64,000 nucleotides of DNA from Vibrio sagamiensis NBRC 104589 (GCF_007990935.1 NZ_BJXJ01000001.1:186001-250000), one strand, 5' to 3'. Shown: positions 1 through 11,233, counted from the first letter of the stretch. Program-made: numbers and translations. Notes: generated by a model from the sequence alone, not told the origin.

Positions 1-1
1 A

Positions 2-1204
2 CCGGGTGGTAAGCACGAAAAGTGGTTTGCACTTTACGAAGCAGTGGCTACTGTATTCTATACACCTGGGCTTGTGACTAAAAAAAGCTCGCATGTTCGT
101 GATAGCGTTGATCTAAAACGTATTATGATCATGGTTTGGCTTGCAGTATTCCCTGCGATGTTCTGGGGAATGTACAATGTCGGTGGTCAAGCGATTGCAG
201 CACTTAATGACATGTACCCAGCTGCTGATGCACTTAATAAAGCGCTACAGGGCGATTGGCATTATTGGTTGACACAAGCTTTGGGTGGAACACTATCCAC
301 TGATGCGGGTGTTGGCAGTAAAATGCTCTTAGGTGCGACTTACTTCCTACCTATCTACGCTACGGTCTTTATCGTCGGTGGTTTCTGGGAAGTTCTTTTC
401 TGTATGGTGCGTAAGCATGAAGTTAATGAAGGTTTCTTTGTTACTTCAATCCTCTTCGCACTTATCGTTCCACCAACACTTCCTTTATGGCAAGCCGCTC
501 TAGGTATTACCTTTGGTGTGGTTGTGGCAAAAGAAATCTTTGGTGGTACAGGTCGTAACTTCCTGAACCCTGCTTTGGCTGGTCGTGCGTTTCTTTTCTT
601 TGCTTACCCCGCACAAATTTCGGGTGACCTAGTTTGGACTGCTGCGGATGGTTTCTCAGGCGCAACAGCACTAAGCCAATGGGCAAATGGTGGTAACGCA
701 GCACTGGTTAATAACGTAACAGGCGATGCAATTACTTGGATGGATGCCTTTATTGGTAACATCCCAGGTTCGATCGGTGAAGTGTCAACATTAGCACTAA
801 TGATTGGTGCTGCAATGATCGTTTACATGCGAATTGCATCATGGCGCATCATTGCTGGTGTTATGATTGGTATGATTGCAGTATCAACATTGTTTAATCT
901 TATCGGTTCAGACACTAACCCAATGTTTGATATGCCATGGCACTGGCACCTAGTTCTAGGTGGTTTTGCGTTCGGTATGTTCTTTATGGCAACAGATCCA
1001 GTATCCGCGTCATTTACTAACAATGCTAAATGGTGGTACGGCATCCTTATCGGTGCAATGTGTGTGATGATTCGTGTAGTTAACCCGGCGTATCCTGAAG
1101 GTATGATGCTGGCGATTCTATTCGCGAACCTATTCGCACCTCTGTTCGACCATGTGGTTATCGAGAAGAACATCAAGCGGAGACTAGCACGTTATGGCAA
1201 GTAA
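2..1204 (+). CDS. nqrB: Na+-translocating NADH:quinone reductase subunit B (5' partial)
   Basis: Membrane subunit of the sodium-pumping NADH:ubiquinone reductase. The reading frame is open from base 2, and the residues before the first in-frame GTG (codon at 44) match the NqrB N-terminal region ([13 protein letters not shown]), so the gene is cut by the window edge and does not start at 44. Many hydrophobic helices are visible. The motif [10 protein letters not shown] contains the threonine (codon 665-667) that carries covalent FMN in this family. The 3' end overlaps nqrC by 11 bases, as expected for a tightly coupled operon; nqrA would lie upstream. Identification is very secure. Confidence 0.97.
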   Translation, partial: PGGKHEKWFALYEAVATVFYTPGLVTKKSSHVRDSVDLKRIMIMVWLAVFPAMFWGMYNVGGQAIAALNDMYPAADALNKALQGDWHYWLTQALGGTLSTDAGVGSKMLLGATYFLPIYATVFIVGGFWEVLFCMVRKHEVNEGFFVTSILFALIVPPTLPLWQAALGITFGVVVAKEIFGGTGRNFLNPALAGRAFLFFAYPAQISGDLVWTAADGFSGATALSQWANGGNAALVNNVTGDAITWMDAFIGNIPGSIGEVSTLALMIGAAMIVYMRIASWRIIAGVMIGMIAVSTLFNLIGSDTNPMFDMPWHWHLVLGGFAFGMFFMATDPVSASFTNNAKWWYGILIGAMCVMIRVVNPAYPEGMMLAILFANLFAPLFDHVVIEKNIKRRLARYGK

Positions 1205-1979
1205 TAACGACAGCATTAAAAAAACGCTGGGTGTTGTTGTCGGGTTGAGCCTTGTTTGTTCAATCATCGTATCAACAGCAGCCGTCGGCCTGCGTGATAA
1301 GCAAAAAGCGAACGCGGTATTAGACAAACAATCTAAGATCATTCAAGTTGCTGGCATTGAGTCAAACGGACAAAATGTTCCAAAACTTTATGCTGAGTAC
1401 ATTGAGCCACGTTTGATTAATTTCAAAACAGGTCAATTTGTTGAAAAAGCAGAAGATGGTTCAACGGCAGCAAACTACGACCAGCGTGCTGCTGCGAAGG
1501 ATCTGAAAGAATCAGTCAAACTGACGCCAGAACAAGATGTGGCTAAAATCATCCGTCGTGCGAATACGGGCATTGTTTACTTGGTTAAAAAAGACAATAA
1601 AGTGGATCAGGTTATTCTACCGATTCATGGTAACGGTCTTTGGTCAATGATGTACGCATTCGTTGCAGTACAAACTGACGGTAACACAGTTAACGGTATT
1701 ACTTACTACGAGCAAGGTGAAACTCCAGGGCTTGGTGGTGAAGTTGAAAACCCGACTTGGCGTGATCAGTTTATTGCAAAAGAACTGTTTGATGAAAACC
1801 ACAAACCTGCCATCAAAATCGTCAAGGGCGGCGCTCCAGCTGGCTCTAAACATGCAGTTGATGGTTTATCTGGTGCAACATTGACCAGTGTTGGTGTTCA
1901 GCATACGTTTGACTTTTGGCTAGGCGATAACGGCTTTGGTCCGTTCCTAGAGCGAGTACGTGACGGAGGTCTAAACTAA
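1194..1979 (+). CDS. nqrC: Na+-translocating NADH:quinone reductase subunit C
   Basis: 261 aa subunit with one N-terminal membrane helix (about residues 11-31) and a periplasmic FMN-binding domain. The flavinylation motif [11 protein letters not shown] is present, with Thr229 as the expected covalent FMN acceptor; ApbE, encoded just downstream, performs this attachment in the family. It starts inside the end of nqrB, and its TAA overlaps the ATG of nqrD by one base, so translation is coupled on both sides. Length and motifs are typical. Confidence 0.97.
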   Translation: MASNNDSIKKTLGVVVGLSLVCSIIVSTAAVGLRDKQKANAVLDKQSKIIQVAGIESNGQNVPKLYAEYIEPRLINFKTGQFVEKAEDGSTAANYDQRAAAKDLKESVKLTPEQDVAKIIRRANTGIVYLVKKDNKVDQVILPIHGNGLWSMMYAFVAVQTDGNTVNGITYYEQGETPGLGGEVENPTWRDQFIAKELFDENHKPAIKIVKGGAPAGSKHAVDGLSGATLTSVGVQHTFDFWLGDNGFGPFLERVRDGGLN

Positions 1980-2611
1980 TGTCCAGTGCCCAAAATGTTA
2001 AAAAGAGTATCTTAGCGCCTGTATTGGATAATAACCCAATCGCGTTACAGGTGCTCGGTGTTTGTTCTGCTTTGGCAGTAACAACAAAACTAGAGACAGC
2101 ATTCGTTATGACTCTTGCGGTAACATTTGTAACTGCACTGTCTAACTTCTTTGTGTCTTCTATTCGTAACCACATTCCTAACAGTGTGCGTATCATCGTT
2201 CAAATGGCGATCATTGCATCTTTGGTTATCGTGGTAGATGAAGTATTAAAAGCTTACTTATACGATATCTCTAAACAGTTATCTGTATTCGTTGGCCTGA
2301 TCATTACAAACTGTATTGTAATGGGGCGTGCGGAAGCATTCGCAATGAAATCGGCACCAATTCCATCATTCATTGATGGTATCGGTAACGGTCTTGGCTA
2401 CGGCTTTGTTCTTATTACTGTTGGTTTCTTCCGTGAATTATTAGGTAGCGGTAAGCTATTTGGTATGGAAGTGTTACCTCTTGTGAGCAATGGTGGCTGG
2501 TACCAACCTAATGGTCTAATGCTACTTGCACCATCTGCATTCTTCCTAATCGGCTTCTTGATCTGGATTATTCGTACGTTTAAGCCAGCACAAGTAGAAG
2601 CGAAGGAGTAA
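1979..2611 (+). CDS. nqrD: Na+-translocating NADH:quinone reductase subunit D
   Basis: 210 aa, almost wholly hydrophobic, with about six membrane helices of the NqrD/RnfE family. Cys29 (LGVCSAL) and the cysteine in [11 protein letters not shown] are the conserved residues that with NqrE form the intramembrane iron site. The start codon overlaps the nqrC stop (TAATG). It is followed after 7 bases by nqrE. Typical length, no anomalies. Confidence 0.97.
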   Translation: MSSAQNVKKSILAPVLDNNPIALQVLGVCSALAVTTKLETAFVMTLAVTFVTALSNFFVSSIRNHIPNSVRIIVQMAIIASLVIVVDEVLKAYLYDISKQLSVFVGLIITNCIVMGRAEAFAMKSAPIPSFIDGIGNGLGYGFVLITVGFFRELLGSGKLFGMEVLPLVSNGGWYQPNGLMLLAPSAFFLIGFLIWIIRTFKPAQVEAKE

Positions 2612-2618
2612 GGACGTC

Positions 2619-3215
2619 ATGGAACATTACATTAGTCTTTTAGTTAAATCGATTTTCATCGAAAACATGGCGCTGTCTTTTTTCTTAGGTATGTGTACGT
2701 TTCTAGCGGTATCTAAGAAAGTAAAGACCTCGTTTGGTCTAGGTGTGGCCGTTGTTGTGGTGCTAACCATCGCGGTTCCAGTAAACAACTTGGTTTACAC
2801 ACACATTCTAAAAGAGAATGCGTTAATTGAAGGTGTCGACCTTAGCTTCCTAAACTTTATCGCATTTATCGGTGTTATTGCTGCACTTGTACAAATCCTC
2901 GAAATGATACTAGATCGTTTCTTCCCGCCTTTGTACAACGCATTAGGTATCTTTCTACCGTTGATCACAGTTAACTGTGCGATCTTTGGTGGGGTATCAT
3001 TTATGGTGACTCGTGACTACAACTTTGCTGAATCTCTCGTATATGGTTTTGGCTCTGGTGTGGGTTGGATGTTAGCTATAATCGCATTAGCGGGTATCCG
3101 TGAGAAAATGAAGTATTCAGATGTGCCTCCTGGCCTTCGTGGCTTAGGCATTACGTTCATCACTGTTGGTCTTATGGCGTTAGGCTTCATGTCTTTCTCT
3201 GGTGTTCAACTGTAA
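2619..3215 (+). CDS. nqrE: Na+-translocating NADH:quinone reductase subunit E
   Basis: 198 aa membrane protein of the NqrE/RnfA family, homologous to NqrD with inverted topology. Cys26 (LGMCTFL) and the cysteine in TVNCAIFGG are the paired residues of the intramembrane Fe centre. The RBS is AAGGA (2604-2608) upstream of ATG. It sits between nqrD and nqrF, in the standard operon order. Confidence 0.97.
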   Translation: MEHYISLLVKSIFIENMALSFFLGMCTFLAVSKKVKTSFGLGVAVVVVLTIAVPVNNLVYTHILKENALIEGVDLSFLNFIAFIGVIAALVQILEMILDRFFPPLYNALGIFLPLITVNCAIFGGVSFMVTRDYNFAESLVYGFGSGVGWMLAIIALAGIREKMKYSDVPPGLRGLGITFITVGLMALGFMSFSGVQL

Positions 3216-3250
3216 GTCGGGTAAACCGCACAATTAATAAGGAATAGTCA

Positions 3251-4474
3251 ATGGACATTATTCTTGGTGTCGTGATGTTTACTCTGATTGTACTGGCTTT
3301 GGTTTTAGTGATTTTATTCGCTAAATCTAAACTGGTACCAACAGGTGACATTACAATCGCTGTAAACGATAACCCTGAGTTGTCGATCGTGACACAGCCT
3401 GGTGGCAAACTACTAACAGCACTTGCAGGTGCGGGCGTATTCGTCTCTTCTGCTTGTGGTGGTGGTGGCTCTTGTGGCCAGTGTCGCGTAAAAGTTAAAT
3501 CAGGTGGTGGTGACATTCTACCAACTGAGCTTGACCATATTACTAAAGGTGAAGCACGTGAAGGTGAGCGTCTTGCATGTCAAGTTGCAATGAAAACGGA
3601 CATGGATATCGAACTTCCTGAAGAAATCTTTGGCGTTAAGAAGTGGGAATGTTCAGTTATCTCTAACGATAACAAAGCGACATTCATCAAAGAGCTTAAG
3701 CTACAAATACCAGATGGTGAATCAGTACCTTTCCGTGCTGGTGGTTACATTCAGATTGAAGCTCCTGCTCACCATGTGAAATACGCAGATTACGATATTC
3801 CTGAGGAATACCGTGAAGATTGGGATAAGTTCAACCTTTTCCGTTACGAGTCTAAAGTAACGGAAGAGACGATTCGTGCATATTCAATGGCTAACTACCC
3901 AGAAGAGCACGGCATCATCATGTTGAACGTTCGTATTGCAACTCCGCCACCGAACAACCCAGACGTAGCTCCTGGCATCATGTCATCGTTCATCTGGTCT
4001 CTAAAAGAAGGCGACAAATGTACTATCTCTGGTCCATTTGGTGAGTTCTTTGCGAAAGACACTGACGCTGAAATGGTATTCGTTGGTGGTGGTGCGGGTA
4101 TGGCGCCAATGCGCTCTCATATCTTCGACCAGCTAAAACGTCTAAACTCTAAGCGTAAGATGTCATTCTGGTATGGTGCACGTTCTAAGCGTGAAATGTT
4201 CTACGTAGAAGACTTCGACGGCCTAGCGGCTGATAACGATAACTTCGTATGGCATTGTGCTCTGTCAGATCCACTTCCAGAAGATAACTGGGATGGTTAC
4301 ACAGGCTTTATTCACAACGTTCTTTACGAGAACTACCTACGTGATCATGAAGCGCCAGAAGATTGTGAGTACTACATGTGTGGTCCACCGATGATGAATG
4401 CTGCTGTTATCGGTATGCTGAAAGACCTCGGTGTAGAGGATGAAAACATCCTACTTGATGACTTTGGTGGTTAA
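3251..4474 (+). CDS. nqrF: Na+-translocating NADH:quinone reductase subunit F
   Basis: 407 aa NADH-oxidising subunit, the electron entry point of the complex. An N-terminal membrane anchor (about 3-24) is followed by a plant-type 2Fe-2S domain with Cys69, Cys75, Cys78 and Cys110, then a ferredoxin-reductase-like FAD domain (RAYSMANY) and an NADH-binding domain ([11 protein letters not shown]) ending in the typical FGG. It is the last nqr structural gene and is followed by a strong terminator. RBS AAGGA lies 5' of the ATG. Confidence 0.97.
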   Translation: MDIILGVVMFTLIVLALVLVILFAKSKLVPTGDITIAVNDNPELSIVTQPGGKLLTALAGAGVFVSSACGGGGSCGQCRVKVKSGGGDILPTELDHITKGEAREGERLACQVAMKTDMDIELPEEIFGVKKWECSVISNDNKATFIKELKLQIPDGESVPFRAGGYIQIEAPAHHVKYADYDIPEEYREDWDKFNLFRYESKVTEETIRAYSMANYPEEHGIIMLNVRIATPPPNNPDVAPGIMSSFIWSLKEGDKCTISGPFGEFFAKDTDAEMVFVGGGAGMAPMRSHIFDQLKRLNSKRKMSFWYGARSKREMFYVEDFDGLAADNDNFVWHCALSDPLPEDNWDGYTGFIHNVLYENYLRDHEAPEDCEYYMCGPPMMNAAVIGMLKDLGVEDENILLDDFGG

Positions 4475-4495
4475 TTCCGCTAAGCAGTAAAACCT

Positions 4496-4529
4496 ATGGC
4501 TAGCTCCTACGAGCTAGCCATTGTTTTTT
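4496..4529 (+). terminator. Rho-independent terminator after nqrF
   Basis: Perfect 11-bp stem ATGGCTAGCTC / GAGCTAGCCAT with a 4-base loop, followed by TGTTTTTT. It ends the nqr transcript before apbE. Confidence 0.9.
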
Positions 4530-4607
4530 GTAGGGCTCAACGATATTCAACTATTGGCATTTGGGCTGGCCTTTGTATTACTGATCCGAGTTGATATAGA
4601 TAAAAGG

Positions 4608-4637
4608 TTGCTGATTAATCGATCTGTTTTCTATATT
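4608..4637 (+). promoter_or_regulatory. Candidate sigma-70 promoter of apbE-nqrM
   Basis: TTGCTG (4608-4613), an 18-base spacer and TATATT (4632-4637), about 27 bases before the apbE start and after the nqrF terminator. Prediction from sequence only. Confidence 0.45.
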
Positions 4638-4663
4638 AATTTTGATAATTTAGGAGTAAGCAA

Positions 4664-5674
4664 GTGAAAAAATGGCTTGTTATATTAGCTTCTGTTTTGG
4701 TTCTGGCAGGCTGTGAAAAGTCTTCCGATCAAATCCATTTAAGTGGCCCTACGATGGGGACAACGTACAATATTAAATACATTGAGCAGGAGGACCTTCC
4801 ATCACCGGAAGTGCTTCAAGCTGAAATTGATCGACTTCTTGAGCAAGTGAACGATCAAATGTCGACGTATCGTAAAGACTCGGAGCTGAGTCGCTTTAAT
4901 CAACATCAAACTAGTGAGCCATTTGAAGTGTCCTTACAAACGGCGACGGTAGTAAAAGAAGCGATTCGTCTTAATACAATTACATTAGGTGCACTGGACG
5001 TGACAGTTGGTCCATTAGTGAACCTTTGGGGCTTTGGACCAGAAGCGCGTCCAGAAGTTGTACCTACAAAGGAAGAGTTAGCTGCTCGAAAAGCTAATAC
5101 AGGAATTAAGCACCTCTCTATTGAGGGCAATAAAATGGTGAAAGATATTCCAAACCTGTATGTTGATCTTTCAACCATAGCTAAAGGTTGGGGAGTTGAT
5201 GTGGTTGCAGACTATTTGCAATCGGAAGGTATTCAAAACTACATGGTTGAAGTTGGCGGTGAAATGCGCTTGAAAGGGATTAATCGTGAAGGCGTACCAT
5301 GGCGTATCGCAATCGAAAAGCCAACAGTAGATGAGCGTTCTATCCAAGAAATCATTGAACCTGGTAATATGGCGATTGCCACTAGTGGTGATTATCGTAA
5401 TTACTTTGAAAGCAAAGGTGTGCGATACTCTCACATTATTAACCCTCAAACAGGGCAACCGATCAATCACAAAGTGGTTTCGGTAACCGTTCTGGATAAG
5501 TCTTCAATGACGGCCGATGGCCTTGCAACCGGCTTGATGGTCTTGGGTGAAGAAAAAGGCATGGAAGTAGCGAATCAACATAATATTGCTGCTTTCATGA
5601 TAGTGAAAACGGATAATGGTTTTCAAGAACTGGCTTCAGAGGCCTATCAGCCATTCATGAACCAACAACAATAG
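4664..5674 (+). CDS. apbE: FAD:protein FMN transferase ApbE
   Basis: 336 aa lipoprotein that transfers FMN from FAD to threonine residues of NqrB and NqrC. The N-terminus MKKWLVILASVLVLAGC is a lipoprotein signal with Cys17 as lipidated residue. The ApbE core is visible: GPTMGTTYNIKY near the start, the VGGEMRLKG region, and the conserved TSGDYRNYF and HIINPQTGQP segments. The start is a GTG with AGGAG 9 bases upstream. It has its own promoter candidate and is followed after 13 bases by nqrM. The position after nqrF fits its role. Confidence 0.95.
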   Translation: MKKWLVILASVLVLAGCEKSSDQIHLSGPTMGTTYNIKYIEQEDLPSPEVLQAEIDRLLEQVNDQMSTYRKDSELSRFNQHQTSEPFEVSLQTATVVKEAIRLNTITLGALDVTVGPLVNLWGFGPEARPEVVPTKEELAARKANTGIKHLSIEGNKMVKDIPNLYVDLSTIAKGWGVDVVADYLQSEGIQNYMVEVGGEMRLKGINREGVPWRIAIEKPTVDERSIQEIIEPGNMAIATSGDYRNYFESKGVRYSHIINPQTGQPINHKVVSVTVLDKSSMTADGLATGLMVLGEEKGMEVANQHNIAAFMIVKTDNGFQELASEAYQPFMNQQQ

Positions 5675-5687
5675 AGAGCATGTCTTT

Positions 5688-5921
5688 ATGAGTACATTCC
5701 TAATCACTTTTGCAGTCTTTTTATGTGTGATTACAGCCATGGCTGTTGGATACATTTTTCAGAAAAAGGTCGTAAAAGGCAGTTGTGGTGGTCTTGGTGC
5801 GGTTGGTATTGATAAAGTATGTAATTGTCCTGAACCTTGTGATGCACGAAAAAAGCGAGAAGCTCGTGAAGCTGCTCGTGCAGAGAAGCTCGCAGCTTGG
5901 GATAAAGATCGTATTATGTAA
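5688..5921 (+). CDS. nqrM: Na+-NQR maturation protein NqrM
   Basis: 77 aa protein of the DUF539/NqrM family, required for assembly of active Na+-NQR, probably by delivering iron to the NqrD/NqrE site. One N-terminal membrane helix (about 3-24) is followed by a cysteine cluster: one Cys in GSCGGLG and two in CNCPEPC plus a final Cys in the same segment. The C-terminus is charged (KKREAREAARAEK). It is downstream of apbE and followed by a terminator. Confidence 0.93.
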   Translation: MSTFLITFAVFLCVITAMAVGYIFQKKVVKGSCGGLGAVGIDKVCNCPEPCDARKKREAREAARAEKLAAWDKDRIM

Positions 5922-5953
5922 GTATAAGTACCGAGCATAGACAACTTTCAAAT

Positions 5954-5988
5954 AAAAATCCTTAAGCCAACCAGCTTGAGGATTTTTT
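5954..5988 (+). terminator. Rho-independent terminator after nqrM
   Basis: Stem AAAAATCCTTAAGC / GCTTGAGGATTTTT with one mismatched pair, a short CAACCA loop and a T-run on the 3' side. Confidence 0.88.
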
Positions 5989-5989
5989 G

Positions 5990-6872
5990 CATCTAAATAA
6001 CCTCACATTCACTTTAGCATTATTTTTTGTAAAATTCGTTCTATAATAATATAAGCCCAAATAGTGTCAATTAGCGTAAAATTTGGCAATGAATAGAGCA
6101 TATTATCTGAGTTTAAATAGCAATATCGGTCAGGACTCAAGATACTTGATGAATTAAAATACTTCCTTGCTCAACCTACTGTTTCGCACCTGATATTTAT
6201 GTATGAATTTAGGTTCTTGGGTTAATTGTTATTTATATAAAGTCAATTTTTTCACTTCATGATCTGAGTTAAATAGAGGCATTTGAAAGACTTTACATTT
6301 GGCCCAACACATCAATGCAGTATATGAATAATGGTTTTTATTGCTATGAATACGACCCATCAAAATTTATTAATGTACTTTTTTTTTGGAAGGTTGAGTG
6401 ATGAAAATTTTCTGTAGTGATTACTGCATGTAAATTTCAGTTTTGAATATGCTCTTAATACGGATGTTTTTAGCTACTTAAGCGTTATTACTTACTTGGT
6501 GGACATAAATTAGTAGAGAGCTTTTCATTTGCTTTGTGTTTTATTACAAAGCCACTTTTATTAGCTTAAACATTAGTCTAGCTTAACTTTTTGCTCCATT
6601 TTTTGCTCTTGTTATTCATCTAATTTCGTATTGATTAATATTAGGTTGGAAAATAATAGTAACTGCTTTTTAAGTGAGACTAAACGTAATGGTATTATTA
6701 ACTTAAACTATAAACAAGTTACTTAAACATGGCTGAAAGTGATGGATTAATCCTAGACTATTTTCTTAATTAATGTGTGGCTATTATTTTAACTATAATT
6801 AATTCTAATTGAGTTAAAGTGAGCCTCCACGTTTAGGTCTAAAAAATAAACTAATACTATTTTCGGGAGAAA
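5990..6872. other. Gene-free AT-rich stretch upstream of the RND operon
   Basis: About 880 bases, clearly more AT-rich than the flanks, with no ORF of useful length and no recognisable RNA gene. The only translation-like signal is a 10-codon frame at about 6401-6433 (ATG with GGAAGG 7 bases upstream, peptide MKIFCSDYCM). The stretch probably holds the promoter and silencing or regulator sites for the efflux operon, but none can be assigned. Confidence 0.6.
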
Positions 6873-8015
6873 ATGATGCCTAAAATCTCTGAACTTATGG
6901 TTGTCATAGGAATGACGATGTTGTTAAGTGCTTGCGATGATAGCCAGCAAACTCAGGAACAAGCTGGCCAAGCTCAAGCCGTACCTGTTGAGTCTATGTT
7001 GATAAATGTTCAAAATATGGACATATCTGAACCATATTCAGGAAGAACAGTGGCTTATCGAATCGCAGAAGTCCGCCCTCAAGTTGATGGAATAATTACT
7101 AAGCGTCTTTTTGAGGAAGGTGCTGATGTGAAAGAGGGGCAAGTTTTATATCAAATTGAGTCTTCCTCTTATCAAGCTAAATTAGATAAGGCTAAAGGTG
7201 ATCTGCAATATGCAAAAGAGCAATTACGCCTAAATAAGCGTTTAGCACAACGTTACAAAGCTTTGCATGCTAGCCGTGCAATCAGTAAAGAAAAATATGA
7301 TGAAGCTGACTCTAACTATCGGCTATCGTTAGCCAATGTTGAGATTAATAAATCTTTAGTGAAATCAGCTCAAATTAACTTGGATCACACCCAAATCAAA
7401 GCACCAATTTCGGGTCGTATTGGTAAATCATTCTTTTCCGAAGGTGCGCTTGTGACCAATGCACAGAGTAATTATCTTGCCTCTATACAACAGCTTTCAC
7501 CATTATATGTTGAATTTCCTATGACCAGTCAGGAAGCACTGTCCTTACGTAGCAATGTGAGTGAAAAGTCTTCAGCGCAAGATAGTGTGAAACTTATGTT
7601 AGATAACGGTGTTGAAATTGAATCTCCTGCAAAGTTGCAATTTGCAGACATGTCAGTAAATAAAAACACGGATACAGTGACTGTGCGCCTTGAGATACCA
7701 AACTCTCAGGCATCTTTATTACCAAACATGTATTTACGTGCAGAGATCAAGACAAAAGCAGATGTTGATGGGGTGCTAGTACCACAAAAAGCTTTAAAGC
7801 ATAACCCGAAAGGTGAGGCATCGGTTATGGTGATTAACGCTGAAAATAAAGTAGAAGTACGTCCAGTAACCACTAAGCAAATGATTGGTAACCAATGGCT
7901 TATCACGAAAGGTTTAACTGATGGCGATCAGGTTATTACCGTTGGCTTACAAAAAATTCGTCCGGGCGCATTGGTTGATGCAACCAATGTTAACGATCCA
8001 CAAACCAATAAGTAG
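6873..8015 (+). CDS. RND efflux periplasmic adaptor (membrane fusion lipoprotein)
   Basis: 380 aa AcrA/MexA-type adaptor that links an inner-membrane RND pump to an outer-membrane TolC-like channel. The lipobox LLSAC places the lipidated Cys at residue 21. It has the family parts in order: biotinyl-lipoyl-like half motif (VRPQVDGIITKRLFEEG), a long alpha-helical hairpin (about 95-165, KGDLQYAKEQL), the second half motif (IKAPISGRIG), then a beta-barrel domain. RBS GGGAG lies 5' of the start. The pump gene follows after 9 bases. No regulator is adjacent. The exact Vibrio paralogue (Vex/Vme series) cannot be decided here. Confidence 0.93.
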   Translation: MMPKISELMVVIGMTMLLSACDDSQQTQEQAGQAQAVPVESMLINVQNMDISEPYSGRTVAYRIAEVRPQVDGIITKRLFEEGADVKEGQVLYQIESSSYQAKLDKAKGDLQYAKEQLRLNKRLAQRYKALHASRAISKEKYDEADSNYRLSLANVEINKSLVKSAQINLDHTQIKAPISGRIGKSFFSEGALVTNAQSNYLASIQQLSPLYVEFPMTSQEALSLRSNVSEKSSAQDSVKLMLDNGVEIESPAKLQFADMSVNKNTDTVTVRLEIPNSQASLLPNMYLRAEIKTKADVDGVLVPQKALKHNPKGEASVMVINAENKVEVRPVTTKQMIGNQWLITKGLTDGDQVITVGLQKIRPGALVDATNVNDPQTNK

Positions 8016-8024
8016 AGAAATTAT

Positions 8025-11000
8025 ATGGCTCGTTTCTTTATCGATCGCCCTATTTTTGCTTGGGTGATCGCGATAATTGTGATGCTCGCTGGTATCCTGT
8101 CTATTATCAAGCTGCCAGTATCTCAATATCCTAATATTGCTCCACCGACTATTGTGATCAGCGCCATGTATCCAGGTGCTGATGCAAAAACAATGGAAGA
8201 TACGGTGACTCAAGTCATTGAGCAACGTATGACTGGTATTGACCACTTACGCTATTTGTCATCAAGCAGTGATGGCTCTGGTATGGTAACTATTACTTTA
8301 ACCTTTAATGCGGAAGCTGATGCAGATATTGCTCAAGTGCAAGTTCAAAATAAACTGCAATCTGCAATGCCTTTGTTACCAATGGAAGTGCAGCAACAAG
8401 GGGTTAAAGTCAATAAATCCAGTGGGTCCTTTTTAATGGTAGTTGGCTTGTATTCGCCAGATAACTCAATGGAACAAACTGATATCGGTGACTATATCAG
8501 TTCTAATATATCTGACCAATTAAGCCGAACTTCTGGAGTGGGTGAGATTGTGGTGTTTGGCAATCAATATGCGATGCGAATTTGGCTTGACCCTAATAAG
8601 TTAACCAAATATAGCTTAACCAGTATTGATGTTGTTGACGCAATTAAGAATCAAAATGTTCAAATTTCTGCTGGTCAGTTAGGTGCCTCTCCGTCTATAC
8701 AAGGCCAGCAGCTTAATGCAACGGTATCAGCGCAAAGTCGCTTTCAAACAGTTGAGGAATTTGAGCAGATTACTCTCAAATCAGATGACTCTGGAGCATC
8801 AGTTACTCTAGCTGATGTGGCTCGTGTTGAGCTTGGTGCGGAAAACTATTTAGCTAAAGTACTTTATAACGGCAAACCAGCAACTGGTGTGGGAATCAAA
8901 ATGGCTGCCGGTGCCAATGCTCTGGAAACCACAGCAGCTGTAAAAGCTAAAGTTGAGGAGCTCAAGCCTTTTTTCCCGGAAGGATTAGAAGCAGTTTATC
9001 CTTATGACACGGCACCATTTGTTGAAAAGTCAATCGAAGGTGTTGTGCACACTCTTTTTGAAGCAGTCATACTAGTATTTTGTATCATGTATCTGTTTCT
9101 ACAGAATTTCCGCGCAACATTAATTCCAACTATTGCTGTGCCTGTAGTACTTTTAGGGACATTTGCGATTTTATCTCTTGCAGGTTTCTCTATCAATATG
9201 CTGACCATGTTTGCAATGGTTTTAGCGATTGGTTTGCTGGTTGATGATGCTATCGTTGTTGTGGAAAACGTAGAAAGGATCATGCATGAGGAAGGGCTGA
9301 ATGCTATTGAAGCAACTCGTAAATCGATGGATCAAATTACTAGTGCTTTAGTGGGTATTGGACTAACTCTATCAGCAGTTTTCGTTCCAATGGCATTTAT
9401 GTCAGGCTCGACAGGGGTTATTTATCGTCAGTTTTCAATCACTATTGTTACTGCTATGGCTCTTTCGGTATTTGTCGCCCTGATACTAACTCCAGCTTTA
9501 TGTGCGACGATGCTTAAGCCCGTGAATCATGGCGAATCAAAAGGTTTCTTTGGTTGGTTTAACCGTAGTTTTGATCGCTTTACTCAGCGCTATGAGTCCG
9601 GTGTTGCATCGATGATCAAGCGTTCTGTCAGAGTAATGTTGATCTTTTTAGCACTTTCTGTAGCAGTTGGTTGGATGTTTACTAAAATGCCAACTTCGTT
9701 TTTACCAGAAGAAGATCAAGGCATCTTGTTTGGTATGACTGTGTTACCTGAAAACTCAACGTTAGATCAGACTCAAAAAGTGATGGATAAAGTTAATGAC
9801 TTCTACCTTGAACAAGAGAAAGATACCGTAGAAAGTATTTTTACAGTTTCTGGCATGAGTATGGGTGGTGCTGTTGGTCAAAATATGGGGTTATATTTTG
9901 TTAGCTTAAAAGATTGGTCTGAACGTACGGAACCAGGCACAGATGTAAAATCTGTCGTTGGTCGTTCTATGGCGTACTTCCAACAAATACATGAAGCTCT
10001 TGCTTATGCAGTCATTCCTCCAGCAGTTTTAGAGCTAGGTGCATCAAGTGGTTTTAATTTTTATCTGCAGGATAAAAGTGGCCAAGGACATGAAAAGCTA
10101 ATTGAAGCAAGAAATCAGTTGTTGGATATGGCGGGTCAAAACCCTAATCTTGTTGCTGTACGCCCAACGGGTTTGCCAGATACACCTGCCTATCAGATCA
10201 ATATAGATCAGGCAAAAGTAAATGCCTTGGGTATTAATATACAAGATGTGAATCAAATTTTAACAACAGCTTGGGGAAGCTCTTACGTTAATGACTTTAT
10301 AGATCGTGGTCGTGTTAAGAAAGTATTAATTCAGGGGGATGCTCAGTATCGTATGAAGCCAAGCGATCTTGATACTTGGCATGTACGAAATAACAAAGGT
10401 GAAATGGTACCATTCTCTGCTTTTGCCTCCGGTGAATGGCATAATGTGGCCCCAATTTTAGAGCGTTTTAATGGTGTATCCTCTGTGAATATCAGTGGTG
10501 AAGTTGTTCCTGGCTATAGTACTGGCCAAGCAATGTTGGATATTGAAGAAATGGTTAAGCAATTACCACCTGGCTTTGGTGTTAAATGGAATGGCTTATC
10601 TTATGAAGAACGTCTATCCGGTAACCAAGGGCCAGTCATTTATACGCTTTCTGTCCTAGTAGTATTCCTTGTATTGGCGGCGTTATATGAAAGTTGGTCG
10701 GTACCATTTGCGGTTATTTTAGTCGTGCCATTAGGGGTTTTAGGCTCAGTTCTTGCTATGAGTGGTCGTTTTATGGCAAACGATATATTCTTCCAAGTTG
10801 GTTTATTAACTACAGTGGGACTTGCAACTAAGAATGCCATTTTGATCGTTGAATTCGCCAAAGAATACTACGAAAAAGGAGCCGGACTAGTTGAAGCAAC
10901 GTTGCATGCAGTGCGTGTTCGTTTACGTCCTATTATCATGACGTCATTAGCATTTGGTCTCGGTGTTTTACCACTTGCGATCAGTACTGGTGTTGGCTCT

Positions 11001-11165
11001 GGTGGTAAGAATGCGATCGGTACTGCGGTTCTTGGGGGGATGCTAAGTTCGACCTTCTTGGGCATTTTCTTTATTCCAGTATTCTTTGTTATTGTGGAAC
11101 GTATTTTTACCCGCAAAAAGAAGCTGAAAGATGAAGTTAGCACAAGTACCGAAATAACGAAGTAA
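8025..11165 (+). CDS. RND multidrug efflux pump, HAE1 (AcrB-like) family
   Basis: 1046 aa proton-driven exporter, close to the usual 1030-1050 aa. It begins [17 protein letters not shown], the classic AcrB-type start. The proton-relay residues are present: Asp407 and Asp408 in [14 protein letters not shown] and Lys936 in [16 protein letters not shown], with two large periplasmic loops between the membrane halves. It is translated right after the adaptor and ends with a charged tail. Substrates cannot be predicted. The operon lacks an outer-membrane factor, so it probably uses TolC encoded elsewhere (inference). Confidence 0.95.
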   Translation: MARFFIDRPIFAWVIAIIVMLAGILSIIKLPVSQYPNIAPPTIVISAMYPGADAKTMEDTVTQVIEQRMTGIDHLRYLSSSSDGSGMVTITLTFNAEADADIAQVQVQNKLQSAMPLLPMEVQQQGVKVNKSSGSFLMVVGLYSPDNSMEQTDIGDYISSNISDQLSRTSGVGEIVVFGNQYAMRIWLDPNKLTKYSLTSIDVVDAIKNQNVQISAGQLGASPSIQGQQLNATVSAQSRFQTVEEFEQITLKSDDSGASVTLADVARVELGAENYLAKVLYNGKPATGVGIKMAAGANALETTAAVKAKVEELKPFFPEGLEAVYPYDTAPFVEKSIEGVVHTLFEAVILVFCIMYLFLQNFRATLIPTIAVPVVLLGTFAILSLAGFSINMLTMFAMVLAIGLLVDDAIVVVENVERIMHEEGLNAIEATRKSMDQITSALVGIGLTLSAVFVPMAFMSGSTGVIYRQFSITIVTAMALSVFVALILTPALCATMLKPVNHGESKGFFGWFNRSFDRFTQRYESGVASMIKRSVRVMLIFLALSVAVGWMFTKMPTSFLPEEDQGILFGMTVLPENSTLDQTQKVMDKVNDFYLEQEKDTVESIFTVSGMSMGGAVGQNMGLYFVSLKDWSERTEPGTDVKSVVGRSMAYFQQIHEALAYAVIPPAVLELGASSGFNFYLQDKSGQGHEKLIEARNQLLDMAGQNPNLVAVRPTGLPDTPAYQINIDQAKVNALGINIQDVNQILTTAWGSSYVNDFIDRGRVKKVLIQGDAQYRMKPSDLDTWHVRNNKGEMVPFSAFASGEWHNVAPILERFNGVSSVNISGEVVPGYSTGQAMLDIEEMVKQLPPGFGVKWNGLSYEERLSGNQGPVIYTLSVLVVFLVLAALYESWSVPFAVILVVPLGVLGSVLAMSGRFMANDIFFQVGLLTTVGLATKNAILIVEFAKEYYEKGAGLVEATLHAVRVRLRPIIMTSLAFGLGVLPLAISTGVGSGGKNAIGTAVLGGMLSSTFLGIFFIPVFFVIVERIFTRKKKLKDEVSTSTEITK

Positions 11166-11200
11166 ATCAAACTGACGCAACAAAGAGTTGATGTTGCAAT

Positions 11201-11233
11201 AAATAACGCTGCGGTTACGTAGCGTTATTTTTT
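11201..11233 (+). terminator. Rho-independent terminator after the RND operon
   Basis: Stem AAATAACGCT / AGCGTTATTT with a 10-base loop and a following T-rich run. Confidence 0.88.

Noticed and set aside
823..1176. Minus-strand ORF of 117 codons opposite nqrB
   Set aside because: Shadow of nqrB in another frame, with no RBS and no protein-like composition.
44..1204. nqrB starting at the GTG at 44
   Set aside because: The frame is open to the window edge and the preceding residues match NqrB, so the gene is truncated, not short.
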